In this document: in pieces, positions 23,888-33,567 of the stretch
Layout of the letters: each line of letters begins with the position of its first letter
Position numbering within the stretch: position 1 is the first letter of the stretch
From: Ruminococcus sp.
GTDB taxonomy: Bacteria; Bacillota; Clostridia; Oscillospirales; Ruminococcaceae
Length of the DNA stretch: 64,000 nt
Assembly (NCBI RefSeq): GCF_019423705.1
Contig: NZ_JAHZAX010000002.1
Coordinates: 1-64,000 of the forward strand
Reading direction: 5' to 3'
Notes under the pieces: model-generated
Told to the model about the DNA's origin: nothing
Databases searched by the model: none
Seen by the model: only the letters and a program-made list of their open reading frames with translations
Position numbers and translations under genes: made by a program

Positions 23888-24773
23888 TATGAACAAGGCT
23901 CTGCTTGACAATTACGTTGAGCTTATTGAGCAGAAGCTTTTAGAGCTGACAAAGTCAAAACCTGAGCTTCAAGGCGAAGTAGTTGAGGCAATGGAATATT
24001 CTTTGCAGGCTGGCGGTAAGAGGCTCAGACCTGTGCTTATGCTGGAATTTTGTCGTATGTGCGGTGAGAAAAGGCCTGAAAAGTATGCTGATATCGCTTG
24101 TTCTATCGAGCTTATCCATACATTTTCGCTTATCCACGACGATTTGCCTTGTATGGACGATGATGATTTCAGAAGAGGCAAGCCTTCTTGTCACAAGGCT
24201 TTTCCTGAAAATATTGCGCTGCTGGCAGGTGACGCTTTGAATACGCTTGCCTTTGAAGTGATCTCGAATGCGGCGCTTGAGGGCGAGATATCTGCTGATA
24301 AGGCGGTTATGCTTATTTCTGTTCTTGCCCGTGCGGTAGGTTCTGACGGAATGATCGGCGGACAGGTCATCGATCTTAAATATGAAAATCAGGAAATAGA
24401 TATAGATACACTTAACATTCTTCAGACCTGCAAGACAGGTGCGCTTATCGAGGCGGCTTGCGTAATGGGTGTTATCCTCGGCGGAAAGCTTGATGCTATC
24501 CCGTTTGCGGTAGATTATGCGCAGGCGCTTGGCAGGGCATTTCAGATCGTTGACGATATCCTTGATGTGACAGGCACTTTTGAAGAGCTTGGCAAGCCTA
24601 TCGGCAGCGACAGCGAACAGCATAAGAACACATATGTGTCACTTCTCGGACTTGAAAAGTCGGAACAGATCGCAAAGCAGCTCACAGTACAGGCACTTGG
24701 TCATCTCAAATACTTTGAGGACAGCGCTTTTCTGTCTGACCTTACGTCTGATATGCTTACAAGAAGAAGTTAA
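23880..24773 (+). CDS. ispA: Polyprenyl (farnesyl) diphosphate synthase
   Basis: Trans-isoprenyl diphosphate synthase making geranyl/farnesyl diphosphate. First Asp-rich motif LIHDDLPCMDDDDFRRGKPS (about 83-102), second FQIVDDILDVTG (about 220-231), and GGKRLRPVLML near the N-terminus. The DDxxxxD first motif with the two-residue insertion marks the bacterial FPP synthase class. ATG 23880 is chosen because the upstream GGAGA is then correctly placed; it overlaps xseB by 8 bases. Together with dxs directly downstream it supplies isoprenoids by the MEP pathway. Confidence 0.94.
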   Translation: MTDMNKALLDNYVELIEQKLLELTKSKPELQGEVVEAMEYSLQAGGKRLRPVLMLEFCRMCGEKRPEKYADIACSIELIHTFSLIHDDLPCMDDDDFRRGKPSCHKAFPENIALLAGDALNTLAFEVISNAALEGEISADKAVMLISVLARAVGSDGMIGGQVIDLKYENQEIDIDTLNILQTCKTGALIEAACVMGVILGGKLDAIPFAVDYAQALGRAFQIVDDILDVTGTFEELGKPIGSDSEQHKNTYVSLLGLEKSEQIAKQLTVQALGHLKYFEDSAFLSDLTSDMLTRRS

Positions 24774-24797
24774 AAAAGATTGGGGAACTTGAAAAAA

Positions 24798-26654
24798 ATG
24801 ACGGATAATAAAAAGCCTGATCTATATAAAATGAATTTGCCTGCCGATCTTAAGAAGCTTGATGTTAAGCAATGTGAAGCTCTTTGCGGCGATATAAGGA
24901 GAATTCTGATAGATACAGTCTCAAAAAACGGCGGTCATCTTGCCTCAAATCTTGGAACTGTTGAACTTACTATGGCTATCCACAGGGTATTCGACTCGCC
25001 AAAGGACAAGATCGTTTGGGATGTTGGCCACCAGGCTTATACGCATAAAATACTTACAGGCAGATTAAAAGAGTTTAAGACACTCAGACAAGAGGACGGA
25101 ATTTCGGGCTTTTGCAGACCCGATGAATCTGTTCACGACGCTTTTATTAGCGGCCATAGCTCGACTTCTGTATCTGCGGCGCTTGGTATCGCAACGGCAC
25201 TGAAGCTTAGTGGCGACAGAGTCCACCACACTATTGCGGTGGTAGGTGACGGTGCTTCAACAGGCGGCGAGCTTTACGAGGGGCTTAACAATGCAGGAAA
25301 GAGCGACACCAACATTATCGTTATCCTTAACTATAATGAGATGTCGATATCAAAAAACGTTGGCGGAATGGCGAAATATCTTTCCACAATGCGCACCAAA
25401 GAAAGCTATCAGCGCACAAAGGGCAGGGTAGAGCGTGCTCTTGACAAAACGCCGATTGTCGGCAAGCCTGTGAAAAATGCCGTGCGCAATTCAAAAAATG
25501 CGCTGAAAAATATGATACTTCATAGCACGATGTTCGAGGACTTGGGATTTGTGTTTATCGGCCCTATCGACGGACACAATCTTGAAGAGCTCGAGCAGGG
25601 ACTTATGGCGGCAAAGGCCGTAAATAAGCCTGTTTTCGTGCACGTCAATACTGTTAAGGGCAAGGGCTATGCCCCTGCTGAAGCCAACCCGGGCGAATAT
25701 CACGGCGTTGGCTCATTTGAGATCGCAACGGGCAATCCAGATGTTGTGCTTTCTGACAGCTTTTCGTCAGTTATGGGCAAAGAGCTTTGCGAAATGGGCA
25801 GCAAAAACAAGCGTATCTGCGCTGTTACTGCTGCAATGAAATACGGAACGGGCTTGCAGTATTTTGCAAAGCAGTTTCCTGAGAGATTTTTCGACGTTGG
25901 CATTGCGGAAGAGCACGCCGTAACGTTTTGCGCAGGCCTTGCTTCAATGGATTATGTGCCTGTGTTTGCGGTGTATTCCTCATTTTTACAGCGATCATAC
26001 GATCAGCTTATCCACGATATGGCGATCGAAGACTGCCACGCAGTTATTTGCGTTGACAGGGCTGGAATTGTTGGCGACGACGGAGAGACCCACCAAGGCA
26101 TTTTTGATGTGTCATTCCTCACAGCTGTGCCTGGGATAACTATATATTCGCCTTCAAATTATGAAGAGCTAAAGCTATGTCTGCATAAAGCTGTTGAAAA
26201 AGACAAGGGTATTTGCGCTCTGCGATATCCAAGGGGCAACGATGTTTCTGTCTATGACAAGGCAAATTCAACGACAGATTTTGTTTATCGCCGTAGCGAC
26301 GACGCAAGAGTTCTGCTGGTGACATATGGCAGGCTGACGAACAATTTATTTACGGCGATCGAGATACTGCGCAATCGTGATATCAAATGCGACGCTTTGA
26401 AGCTTGTGACGATCTTTCCAATAGAGCATAAAATAATCGAAATAATGTCGCAGTATGACGCTGTGCTGTTTTTTGAGGAAGCATATTCCTGCGGCAGCAT
26501 TTCGGAAAAGTATGCGGCTATCTGTCCGAACGTGGCTCAGTTTGCCATTGACGGATTTGTTAAGCACGGCAAGTGTGAAAAGCTTTTGGACGAGCTTGGC
26601 CTTTCGGCAGAAAAAATGGCTGATACAGTTGAGGGCTTTTTGAAAAATGACTAA
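24798..26654 (+). CDS. dxs: 1-deoxy-D-xylulose-5-phosphate synthase
   Basis: Thiamine-diphosphate enzyme that condenses pyruvate and glyceraldehyde 3-phosphate, first step of the MEP pathway; 618 residues from ATG 24798. Visible motifs are SKNGGHLASNLGTVELT, WDVGHQAYTHKILTGR, the ThDP/Mg site VVGDGASTGGELYEGLNNAG, FGFIGPIDGH-like VFIGPIDGHNLEEL, FDVGIAEEHAVTFCAGLA and CVDRAGIVGDDGETHQG. ThDP sits between the domains as in other DXS. Overlaps tlyA by 8 bases. Confidence 0.96.
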   Translation: MTDNKKPDLYKMNLPADLKKLDVKQCEALCGDIRRILIDTVSKNGGHLASNLGTVELTMAIHRVFDSPKDKIVWDVGHQAYTHKILTGRLKEFKTLRQEDGISGFCRPDESVHDAFISGHSSTSVSAALGIATALKLSGDRVHHTIAVVGDGASTGGELYEGLNNAGKSDTNIIVILNYNEMSISKNVGGMAKYLSTMRTKESYQRTKGRVERALDKTPIVGKPVKNAVRNSKNALKNMILHSTMFEDLGFVFIGPIDGHNLEELEQGLMAAKAVNKPVFVHVNTVKGKGYAPAEANPGEYHGVGSFEIATGNPDVVLSDSFSSVMGKELCEMGSKNKRICAVTAAMKYGTGLQYFAKQFPERFFDVGIAEEHAVTFCAGLASMDYVPVFAVYSSFLQRSYDQLIHDMAIEDCHAVICVDRAGIVGDDGETHQGIFDVSFLTAVPGITIYSPSNYEELKLCLHKAVEKDKGICALRYPRGNDVSVYDKANSTTDFVYRRSDDARVLLVTYGRLTNNLFTAIEILRNRDIKCDALKLVTIFPIEHKIIEIMSQYDAVLFFEEAYSCGSISEKYAAICPNVAQFAIDGFVKHGKCEKLLDELGLSAEKMADTVEGFLKND

Positions 26655-27450
26655 CAGACTTGATGTTTATATCACCGAGAATTGCGGCATAAAAAGCCGT
26701 GAGCGTGCAAAGCAGCTTATCAAAAACGGCTTTGTCAAGGTGAACGGAAGCGTTTCAACTAAGCCTGCAATGCAGGTCAGCGATGAGGACGATATCGAAT
26801 GTCTTGACGACGGAATGAATTTTGTCGGCAGGGGCGGTTTGAAACTTGAGCACGCCTGTGAAGTTTTTCAACTTGATTTGAATAACAAGGTTTGTGCGGA
26901 TATTGGCGCTTCAACGGGCGGCTTTACCCAATGTATGCTTGAGCACGGAGCCAAATTTGTGTATGCGATAGATGTCGGTCACGACCAACTTGATGAAAGT
27001 TTAAAAAATAATAGTAAAGTCAAGAATTGTGAAGGTGTAAATGCTAGAAACTTGACAGCTGATTTCTTTGACAAGCAAATCAACTTCATATCTGGTGATC
27101 TGTCATTTATATCACTAAAGCTTGTTGTGCTTAGCCTCGTGAGCTGTTTGTGCGATAACGGAGAAATGGTTTTGCTTATAAAGCCCCAGTTTGAGGCAGG
27201 TAAGAAAGCGCTCAATAAGAAAGGCATTGTGAAAGATCAGAAGGATCACGTTAGGGTGTTGAATGAGTTGATAAGCTTTTTTAGAGCAAGCGGTCTTGCT
27301 GTTCAAGGTCTTGCTGTTTCGCCAATAAAGGGCGGCGACGGCAACATAGAGTATCTTGCTTACCTTAAAAAATGCGATCTATCAAACGACAAGCTCGGGA
27401 AGCTTGATCTTAAGACTTTTGTTAAAGCAGCTTTTGCTAAAAATGTATAG
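26647..27450 (+). CDS. tlyA: TlyA-type rRNA 2'-O-methyltransferase (hemolysin A family)
   Basis: A 267-residue protein with an N-terminal S4 RNA-binding domain (RLDVYITENCGIKSRERAKQ, then FVKVNGSV) and a C-terminal FtsJ-like methyltransferase domain: YVGRGGLKLE-like NFVGRGGLKLEHA, SAM-binding VCADIGASTGGFTQCMLEHG, and the catalytic-region IKPQFEAGKKA. In mycobacteria TlyA 2'-O-methylates 16S C1409 and 23S C1920. It lies in the xse-isp-dxs-tlyA-nadK-argR-recN series conserved in Firmicutes. Confidence 0.94.
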   Translation: MTNRLDVYITENCGIKSRERAKQLIKNGFVKVNGSVSTKPAMQVSDEDDIECLDDGMNFVGRGGLKLEHACEVFQLDLNNKVCADIGASTGGFTQCMLEHGAKFVYAIDVGHDQLDESLKNNSKVKNCEGVNARNLTADFFDKQINFISGDLSFISLKLVVLSLVSCLCDNGEMVLLIKPQFEAGKKALNKKGIVKDQKDHVRVLNELISFFRASGLAVQGLAVSPIKGGDGNIEYLAYLKKCDLSNDKLGKLDLKTFVKAAFAKNV

Positions 27451-27480
27451 CTGGAATTTGCAGGAAGGAGGCTGCGCTTT

Positions 27481-28359
27481 ATGAAAATTTATCTTTATCC
27501 AAATCTTGATAAGACCCATTGTTATGAATACACCTCGGCTGCCTGCGATATCCTTGCAAGCAAGGGTGCTGAGCTTTCTATGAGCGAGAAATATAAAGAT
27601 GTGTTCAGCGCTGCAAACGTAGTTTTCGGCAATGAGGACAACTTGATAAATGACTGTGATGTTATCGTTGCGATCGGCGGCGACGGCACGATACTTAAAT
27701 GTTCCCTCAAAAGCTCGAAGTTTTCAAAGCCTATTCTTGGCATAAACTGCGGCAGACTTGGTTTTATGGCGTCGCTGGAACATTCCCAGCTCCAGCTGCT
27801 TGACAAGCTTCTTGCCGGTGAATATACACTCAGTCGCCGAATGATGTTAGATGTTAAAGTCTTGACTGAGCAGGGCGAGCAGCTGTCGTTCGTTGCTCTT
27901 AATGATGTGACGGTGACAAAGGCTGACGACTGCAAGATCGCTGATTTTGAGGTCTCAAAAAATGACAAAGTGATATCTTCTCTTCGTGCTGACGGCGTTA
28001 TTTTATCGACTGCTACTGGTTCCACGGCTTATTCAATGTCGGCTGGCGGCCCAATTATCGAGCCGGAAATGAAGTGCATTGAATTCACACAGATATGCGC
28101 ACATTCGCTCTTTGCAAGGTCTATGATACTTTCAGAGGACAGCGTGATGAAGGTGAAATGTCACACCAGCACGGGCTCTCACGCAATCGTGAACGTTGAC
28201 GGAAACAACGTTTACAGATTGTCGGCACAGGATATGGTGGTGGCGTCAAAGTCGGAATATTTTGTGGATATCATAGATATCTGCGGCGGAAGCTTTTTCT
28301 CTTCGATCAATAAAAAACTTATGCAGCCTTTGAAAGAGTCAACGGAGGACGGAATATGA
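27481..28359 (+). CDS. nadK: NAD kinase
   Basis: Phosphorylates NAD to NADP, 292 residues. The GGDGTILKC motif (about 63-71) with catalytic Asp, INCGRLGFMAS, the NE/D-x-T-like LNDVTVTKAD, and TATGSTAYSMSAGGPIIEPE are all present. Good ribosome binding site GGAAGGAGG. Overlaps argR by four bases. Confidence 0.96.
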   Translation: MKIYLYPNLDKTHCYEYTSAACDILASKGAELSMSEKYKDVFSAANVVFGNEDNLINDCDVIVAIGGDGTILKCSLKSSKFSKPILGINCGRLGFMASLEHSQLQLLDKLLAGEYTLSRRMMLDVKVLTEQGEQLSFVALNDVTVTKADDCKIADFEVSKNDKVISSLRADGVILSTATGSTAYSMSAGGPIIEPEMKCIEFTQICAHSLFARSMILSEDSVMKVKCHTSTGSHAIVNVDGNNVYRLSAQDMVVASKSEYFVDIIDICGGSFFSSINKKLMQPLKESTEDGI

Positions 28360-28838
28360 AAAATCAACGACAAAAGCTGATAATCCAGCTTGTTACAGAT
28401 GAGAATATATCCACTCAGGAGGACTTGCGTGACGCTCTTGAACGGCACGGGCTCAAAGTTACTCAGGCGACTGTTTCAAGGGATATCCGTGAGCTTTCAC
28501 TTGTCAAGACCATAGGCAGCGACGGCAATTATAAATACAGTACCCCAGCGCTGAAAAAAGAGCAGCTTGGGCAGAATGGCAATATGATCTTCGGGATAAT
28601 TTCCGAAGCCGTGGTGTCTGTTGACTATGCGCTGAATACTGTTGCGGTCAAGTGTCACACGGGTATGGCGCAGGCGGTATGCGCAAAGCTTGATAATCTT
28701 GGTCTTGAAAATGTTGTCGGAACGCTGGCTGGTGACGACACCATTTTTATGCTTATGAGGACGGAAAAAGCTGCTTCTGATATGACCGACACTTTGAAAA
28801 AAATCATAATCCCCACATCGCAGGAGTCTGATGAATAA
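28356..28838 (+). CDS. argR: Arginine repressor-type regulator ArgR
   Basis: A 160-residue ArgR/AhrC protein. The N-terminal winged helix has ENISTQEDLRDALERHGLKV followed by TQATVSRDIRELSLVK, and the C-terminal oligomerisation/arginine-binding domain has HTGMAQAVCAKLDNLGLENV and VGTLAGDDTIFMLMRTEKAA. The GTxAGDDTI motif contacts arginine. Its place between nadK and recN is standard in Firmicutes, where it also carries regulatory roles beyond arginine genes. Confidence 0.96.
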   Translation: MKNQRQKLIIQLVTDENISTQEDLRDALERHGLKVTQATVSRDIRELSLVKTIGSDGNYKYSTPALKKEQLGQNGNMIFGIISEAVVSVDYALNTVAVKCHTGMAQAVCAKLDNLGLENVVGTLAGDDTIFMLMRTEKAASDMTDTLKKIIIPTSQESDE

Positions 28839-30514
28839 TGTTAAAAGAACTTTATATTGAAAATCTTGCAGTAATCGAAAAAGCGACTATTGATTTTTGC
28901 GACAAGCTGAATGTCTTTACAGGCGAAACTGGCGCAGGTAAATCTATACTTATCAATGGTATCAACGCAATTCTCGGTCAGCGTGTCACAAAGGACATTG
29001 TCAGAACGGGAACACACAAGGCTGTTATATCGGCGCAGTTTGTTGACCTAGGCGACAATGTGAAAGAAGTGCTTGATAAGTTCGGTATAAGCTGTGATGA
29101 GGGCGAACTTTTTCTTACAAGAGAGATAAATTCTGACGGCGGCAGCACCGCAAGGGTGAACTCGAGAGCGGTGAATGTTTCTGTACTTAAAGAGATCGGC
29201 GAGACCCTTGTGACGATACACGGCCAGCACGATAATCAGATACTTATGGCGCCCGAAAAGCACATAAATATCCTTGATAGCTATGCGGAATCGGAAGCGC
29301 TTATCGAGGATTACAGAACATCTTTCCGTGAGCTTCAGCAGATTGCAAAGAAGATAAACAAGCTCAAAGCCGAGCAGGACAAGAAAGAGTTCCGTATATC
29401 TGAACTTACCGAGATCGCTGAGGAGATAAGGGCTTTGAATATCCAGCCAAACGAGGATAAGAATATCGGGGCGGAGCTTAACGTTTCAAAGAATGCTGTG
29501 GCGATCTCTGAGGCGCTTTTTGCGGCAAGGCAAATGCTTTCGGGTGATGATGATACCGACGGGGCTGTGGAGATAACTCAGCGTGCGTCACAATCGCTTA
29601 TGGGCTATACTGACATAATGTCTGATATTGCGCCCCTTTATGATAGACTTAGTTCTGCTGCTATCGAAATGGAAGATATTTCGGAAGAGCTGGGAGCATT
29701 GCTTGACAGCCTTGATGTTGACCCGAAGCGTTTTGATTATCTCAATCAACGTTCTGATGAGCTGAGGCGCATTATGAAAAAATATGGTCCTGAGCTTGAT
29801 GATGTGCTGAAAACTCTTGAAAATGCTGAGAACGAGCTTAGCGAGCTTAACGGTGCTGAACAAAATCTTGACGAACTCAACAAAGAAAAGGACAGGCTTT
29901 TGGCGGAAGTTTCAAAGAAGGCAAAGACGCTTTCTGAATACCGCAAAAAAGCAGGCGAGCGTTTTGTTGCACAGGTGACGGAAGAGCTTGAGTTTCTTAA
30001 TATGCCAAAGGTCAAGCTGGTCGTAGATCAGCAGAGGGGCAAGCTCACCATCAATGGTATGGATACGATCGAATTTCTTATTTCTGCCAATGTTGGCGAA
30101 GAGCCAAAGCCTATTGCGAAGATAGCTTCTGGCGGTGAGCTTTCGAGAATTATGCTTGCGCTTAAAAACGTTATCGCAGAAAAGGACAGTATCGGCACGC
30201 TTATTTTCGATGAGATCGACACAGGCGTCAGCGGTCGTGCGGCGCAAAAGATCGGCATTAAGCTAAAGCAGATATCACGTCTCAGACAGGTTCTTTGCGT
30301 GACCCACCTTGCGCAAATGGCTGTTATGGCTGATAATCATCTGCTTATTGAGAAAAATATCGTTGGCGACAGAACTGTCACATCGGTCAGAACTCTTGAT
30401 TTTGAGGACAGAAAGCTGGAGATCGCAAGAATTATGGGCGGTGATAATATCACCGAGCTTATGCTTGAAAATGCGGAACAGTATCTTAAAGACGCTGAGA
30501 ATATAATGAAATAG
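28838..30514 (+). CDS. recN: DNA repair protein RecN
   Basis: SMC-like double-strand-break repair ATPase, 558 residues. Walker A FTGETGAGKSILINGINAIL (about 27-46), long coiled coils (about 150-380), signature/ABC loop IASGGELSRIMLALK (about 428), Walker B TLIFDEIDTGVSGRAA (about 455) and QVLCVTHLAQMA. TAATG stop-start overlap with argR. Followed by a terminator, ending the long operon from the asp23 promoter. Confidence 0.96.
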   Translation: MLKELYIENLAVIEKATIDFCDKLNVFTGETGAGKSILINGINAILGQRVTKDIVRTGTHKAVISAQFVDLGDNVKEVLDKFGISCDEGELFLTREINSDGGSTARVNSRAVNVSVLKEIGETLVTIHGQHDNQILMAPEKHINILDSYAESEALIEDYRTSFRELQQIAKKINKLKAEQDKKEFRISELTEIAEEIRALNIQPNEDKNIGAELNVSKNAVAISEALFAARQMLSGDDDTDGAVEITQRASQSLMGYTDIMSDIAPLYDRLSSAAIEMEDISEELGALLDSLDVDPKRFDYLNQRSDELRRIMKKYGPELDDVLKTLENAENELSELNGAEQNLDELNKEKDRLLAEVSKKAKTLSEYRKKAGERFVAQVTEELEFLNMPKVKLVVDQQRGKLTINGMDTIEFLISANVGEEPKPIAKIASGGELSRIMLALKNVIAEKDSIGTLIFDEIDTGVSGRAAQKIGIKLKQISRLRQVLCVTHLAQMAVMADNHLLIEKNIVGDRTVTSVRTLDFEDRKLEIARIMGGDNITELMLENAEQYLKDAENIMK

Positions 30515-30518
30515 TTTT

Positions 30519-30562
30519 ATCGGCAAATAGCTGTAAAAATGTGGCTGTTTGCCGATTTTTGT
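30519..30562 (+). terminator. Terminator after recN
   Basis: ATCGGCAAATAGC and GCTGTTTGCCGAT form a 13-bp stem with one wobble, followed by TTTTTG. Confidence 0.8.
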
Positions 30563-30656
30563 ATATTTGCGTCATAAACAATGAAAATATAAGAATTTTG
30601 TTGACTAATCCGCATTTTAATGGTATAATATAATAAATATGTGGAAAGGATTTTGA

Positions 30657-31433
30657 ATGATGAAGGTTGAACTGATTGCTCATACGCCCGAGCCCGAAAA
30701 GGTCGTTGCGACTGCTGCAAAGCTTTGCTATTCAAGCAGCGATATTGGCTCATTAAGAGAGGGACTTGACGACGAGAAAACGCAGAAATTTATTAAAATG
30801 CTGGTTTCTATCGGTCACGAAAGCCCTATGGAGCACGTCTCCTTTACATTCGGTATAGAGGGCATTTCCCGTGCCTGTTCACATCAGCTTGTGAGACACA
30901 GGATAGCTTCCTATTCACAAAAAAGTCAACGATATGTAAATGAAAATGGCTTTGATTTTATAACTCCGCCGGAGATAGAGGCTGTGCCCGAGGCAAAGGC
31001 TGAGTTTGACAAGCAAATGAACAATCTGCTTGAAAGCTATAACAAGATCGCTGATATATTGACTAAAACGCATACTGAAACTTTTATGGCGCAGGGTCTT
31101 GACGAGGCCGAGGCTGTTAAAAAGGCAAAGAAAAAGGCTTATGAGGACGCAAGATTCGTTCTGCCGAATGCCTGCGAGACAAAGATCGTTGTTACGATGA
31201 ATGTCAGAAGCCTGTTCAATTTCTTTCAGCACCGCTGCTGCAACAGGGCGCAATGGGAGATAAAAGCTGTGGCTGATGAAATGCTGAAACTTTGTAGACA
31301 TGTTGCGCCAACGCTTTTTGCTAACGCCGGTCCTTCCTGCGTTATGACAGGCAAGTGTCCCGAGGGCAAAATGACTTGCGGAAAGATAAAAGAAGTTAAA
31401 CAGTTTTACGAGGATATGAAAAATGAAAAATAG
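30657..31433 (+). CDS. thyX: Flavin-dependent thymidylate synthase
   Basis: FAD/NADPH-dependent synthesis of dTMP from dUMP, 258 residues. The ThyX motif is RHRIASYSQKSQRYV (about 81-95), with upstream GHESPMEHVSFTF and downstream LPNACETKIVVTMNVRSLFN and FFQHRCCNRAQWEIK. A C-terminal CPEGKMTCG with several cysteines is seen in other clostridial ThyX. A promoter with TTGACT and TATAAT lies at about 30601-30630. It overlaps tmk by 11 bases, giving a dTMP-to-dTDP pair. Confidence 0.95.
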   Translation: MMKVELIAHTPEPEKVVATAAKLCYSSSDIGSLREGLDDEKTQKFIKMLVSIGHESPMEHVSFTFGIEGISRACSHQLVRHRIASYSQKSQRYVNENGFDFITPPEIEAVPEAKAEFDKQMNNLLESYNKIADILTKTHTETFMAQGLDEAEAVKKAKKKAYEDARFVLPNACETKIVVTMNVRSLFNFFQHRCCNRAQWEIKAVADEMLKLCRHVAPTLFANAGPSCVMTGKCPEGKMTCGKIKEVKQFYEDMKNEK

Positions 31434-32097
31434 ATCGTCGCTTATAGTCCTTGAAGGACTTGACGGCTGCGGAAAATCAACGCAGTTTGAGCGTATCTCT
31501 AAATATTTTACTGATAATGGTATAAAACATAAGTCAATAAGCTTTCCCGATTATGACAATTCCTCCTCTGCATTGGTAAAAATGTATCTTGGCGGCGAGA
31601 TAGGTAGAACGCCTGCTGACGTTAATGCCTATGCGGCTTCGAGCTTTTATGCTGTTGACAGATATGCCTGCTATAAGCAGTTTTGGGAGCAGGATTACGA
31701 AGAGGGCACTCTGATATTGGCGGCAAGGTATGTTACTTCAAACTGCATTTATCAGATGACAAAGTTGCCCGAAAGTGAGTGGGAGGATTATATCCGCTGG
31801 CTGGAAGATTATGAATATGGCAAGCTTGAATTGCCAAGACCTGATATGGTGATCTTTCTTGATATGCCTGTGGAGATATCGCAAAAACTTATGTCGGGCA
31901 GGTATAATGGCGACGAAACGAAGAAAGATATTCACGAGGCTGATGTTGAGTATCTCCATAAATGCAGAAAAGCTGCGCTGTTCACGGCTCAGAAACAGGG
32001 CTGGAAGATCGTTGATTGCAGCTATGGAGACAAGCCTCTTTCAAGAGATGAGATTTTCGGGGAGATAATGGGGTTTATTGAGAATAGTAAAGAGTGA
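31423..32097 (+). CDS. tmk: Thymidylate kinase
   Basis: dTMP kinase, 224 residues. The P-loop is LEGLDGCGKSTQFE (about 9-22); a DR-motif-like YAVDRYACY (about 71) and the lid region AARYVTSNCIYQM follow. It is longer and more divergent than typical bacterial Tmk (about 205-210 residues), but the P-loop with LEGLDG and its coupling to thyX support the call. It also resembles the second, dTMP-kinase-like family of gut Clostridia. Confidence 0.85.
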   Translation: MKNRSSLIVLEGLDGCGKSTQFERISKYFTDNGIKHKSISFPDYDNSSSALVKMYLGGEIGRTPADVNAYAASSFYAVDRYACYKQFWEQDYEEGTLILAARYVTSNCIYQMTKLPESEWEDYIRWLEDYEYGKLELPRPDMVIFLDMPVEISQKLMSGRYNGDETKKDIHEADVEYLHKCRKAALFTAQKQGWKIVDCSYGDKPLSRDEIFGEIMGFIENSKE

Positions 32098-33005
32098 TAA
32101 ATTTGGATTTTAGGAAAATTCAGAGAAACGATAAGGATTGGATAAGCGAATGTCTTAAAATATCCGATTTTCGTGGCTGTGAATACAGCTTTGCCAACAA
32201 TTTGGCGTGGCAAAGACTGAATGATACCGTAATAACGCATTACAAGGATTTCTATATAAGCTGCTCATTTGATAACGGACAGCCTTACTTCACTTTTCCG
32301 ACAGGCGTAAAGCTTGATGATAATGGAAAAGAAAAGTATATCGAGCTTTTTGGTGAACTGAAAAAGGACGTTGAAAAGCAGGGCAGACCGCTTATTATTT
32401 CATCGGTGACAGATGAACATTTAGAGTGGCTGAAAGAATATTATAAAGACAATATCACCTGCGAGCTTGATCGTGACAACTGTGATTATATTTACAATTC
32501 CAGCGATCTTATCGAGCTCAAAGGTAAAAAATATCACGGCAAGCGCAATCATATCAAGCGTTTTATGGATAACGATTGGGAATATCAAGAGCTTTCCGCT
32601 GATCTTATAGATGAATGTATAGCGTTCTCGACAGAGTTTTATAACAAGAATGAAAGCTATGATGATTTCTCCGCTGTCGTTGAACAGTATGCTATCGGGC
32701 TGTTTCTTGAAAATCTTGAAGAGCTTGGATTGAAAGGCGCTGTGTTGAGACAGAATGGCGAGATCGTTGGTTTTACCATAGGCGAACAGCTTAATTCCGA
32801 CACTTTTGTGGTGCATATCGAAAAGGCTGTTTCGGAAATACAGGGCGCATACCCAATGCTTTGCAATCAGTTTGCAAAGCACAATGCGGCTGATCTTAAA
32901 TATATAAACAGGGAAGAGGATCTTGGAATAGAGGGGCTGAGAAAATCAAAGCTTTCTTACAATCCTGCATTCCTGCTGAATAAAAATGTTATTACCTTTA
33001 AATAA
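32094..33005 (+). CDS. DUF2156 (LPG synthetase C-terminal-like) acyl/aminoacyl transferase
   Basis: A 303-residue soluble protein of the DUF2156 family, a double-GNAT fold found at the C-terminus of lysyl-phosphatidylglycerol synthases. Markers are NLAWQRLNDTVITHYKDFYI, the YHGKRNHIKRFMDN block, and the second half with GAVLRQNGEIVGFTIGEQL and YINREEDLGIEGLRKSKLSY, which is highly typical. Stand-alone members lack the membrane flippase domain. GTG 32094 overlaps tmk by four bases. Substrate unknown. Confidence 0.85.
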   Translation: MINLDFRKIQRNDKDWISECLKISDFRGCEYSFANNLAWQRLNDTVITHYKDFYISCSFDNGQPYFTFPTGVKLDDNGKEKYIELFGELKKDVEKQGRPLIISSVTDEHLEWLKEYYKDNITCELDRDNCDYIYNSSDLIELKGKKYHGKRNHIKRFMDNDWEYQELSADLIDECIAFSTEFYNKNESYDDFSAVVEQYAIGLFLENLEELGLKGAVLRQNGEIVGFTIGEQLNSDTFVVHIEKAVSEIQGAYPMLCNQFAKHNAADLKYINREEDLGIEGLRKSKLSYNPAFLLNKNVITFK

Positions 33006-33024
33006 GTGAAAGGAGTCATTTATT

Positions 33025-33567
33025 ATGGTTTATGTATTTCTTGCTAATGGATTTGAGGAGCTTGAAGCCCTTGCTCCTGTGGATATTCTGAGACGTGCAG
33101 GCGTTGAGGTACAAACAGTCGGCGTGGGTTCAGATGTTATTGTCGGTGCACATAACATTCCCGTCAAGACTGACACAACGGTGGATAAGATCGTGCTCAA
33201 TGATGATCTTGAAATGATCGTTCTGCCGGGCGGTATGCCGGGAACAAAAAATCTCGAGGCTAATCCCGACGTGCTCGGCGCTGTTGATTACTGCGCTGAC
33301 AATAACAGATATATTGCCGCAATATGTGCCGCTCCTTCAATAATCGGTCACAAGGGTCTCCTTGAGGGCAGATATGCCACCTGTTTCCCTGGCTATGAAA
33401 AAGAGCTGATAGGGGCGATACATTCAGCAAGACTTGTTGCGGTTGACGGCAAGTTCATAACCGCAAAGGGTGCCGGTTGCAGCACAAAGTTTGCATTGAA
33501 GCTTGTGGAGCTTCTTGTTTCAAAGGAAAAGTCTGAGGCTCTTGAAGCAGGTCTGCAATGCAGATAA
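33025..33567 (+). CDS. DJ-1/PfpI family protein
   Basis: A 180-residue DJ-1/ThiJ/YajL-type protein. N-terminal VFLANGFEELEALAPVDILR contains the conserved Glu, and the nucleophile elbow AAICAAPSIIG (about 96-106) holds the active Cys. The end of the fold KGAGCSTKFALKLVELL is also typical. Members protect against carbonyl or oxidative damage or act as deglycases; the exact role here is unknown. It overlaps the next gene by 10 bases. Confidence 0.92.
   Translation: MVYVFLANGFEELEALAPVDILRRAGVEVQTVGVGSDVIVGAHNIPVKTDTTVDKIVLNDDLEMIVLPGGMPGTKNLEANPDVLGAVDYCADNNRYIAAICAAPSIIGHKGLLEGRYATCFPGYEKELIGAIHSARLVAVDGKFITAKGAGCSTKFALKLVELLVSKEKSEALEAGLQCR

Noticed and set aside
23955..24623. 222-codon minus-strand frame opposite ispA
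   Set aside because: Antisense shadow of a well-supported gene, with no ribosome binding site and no recognisable domain.
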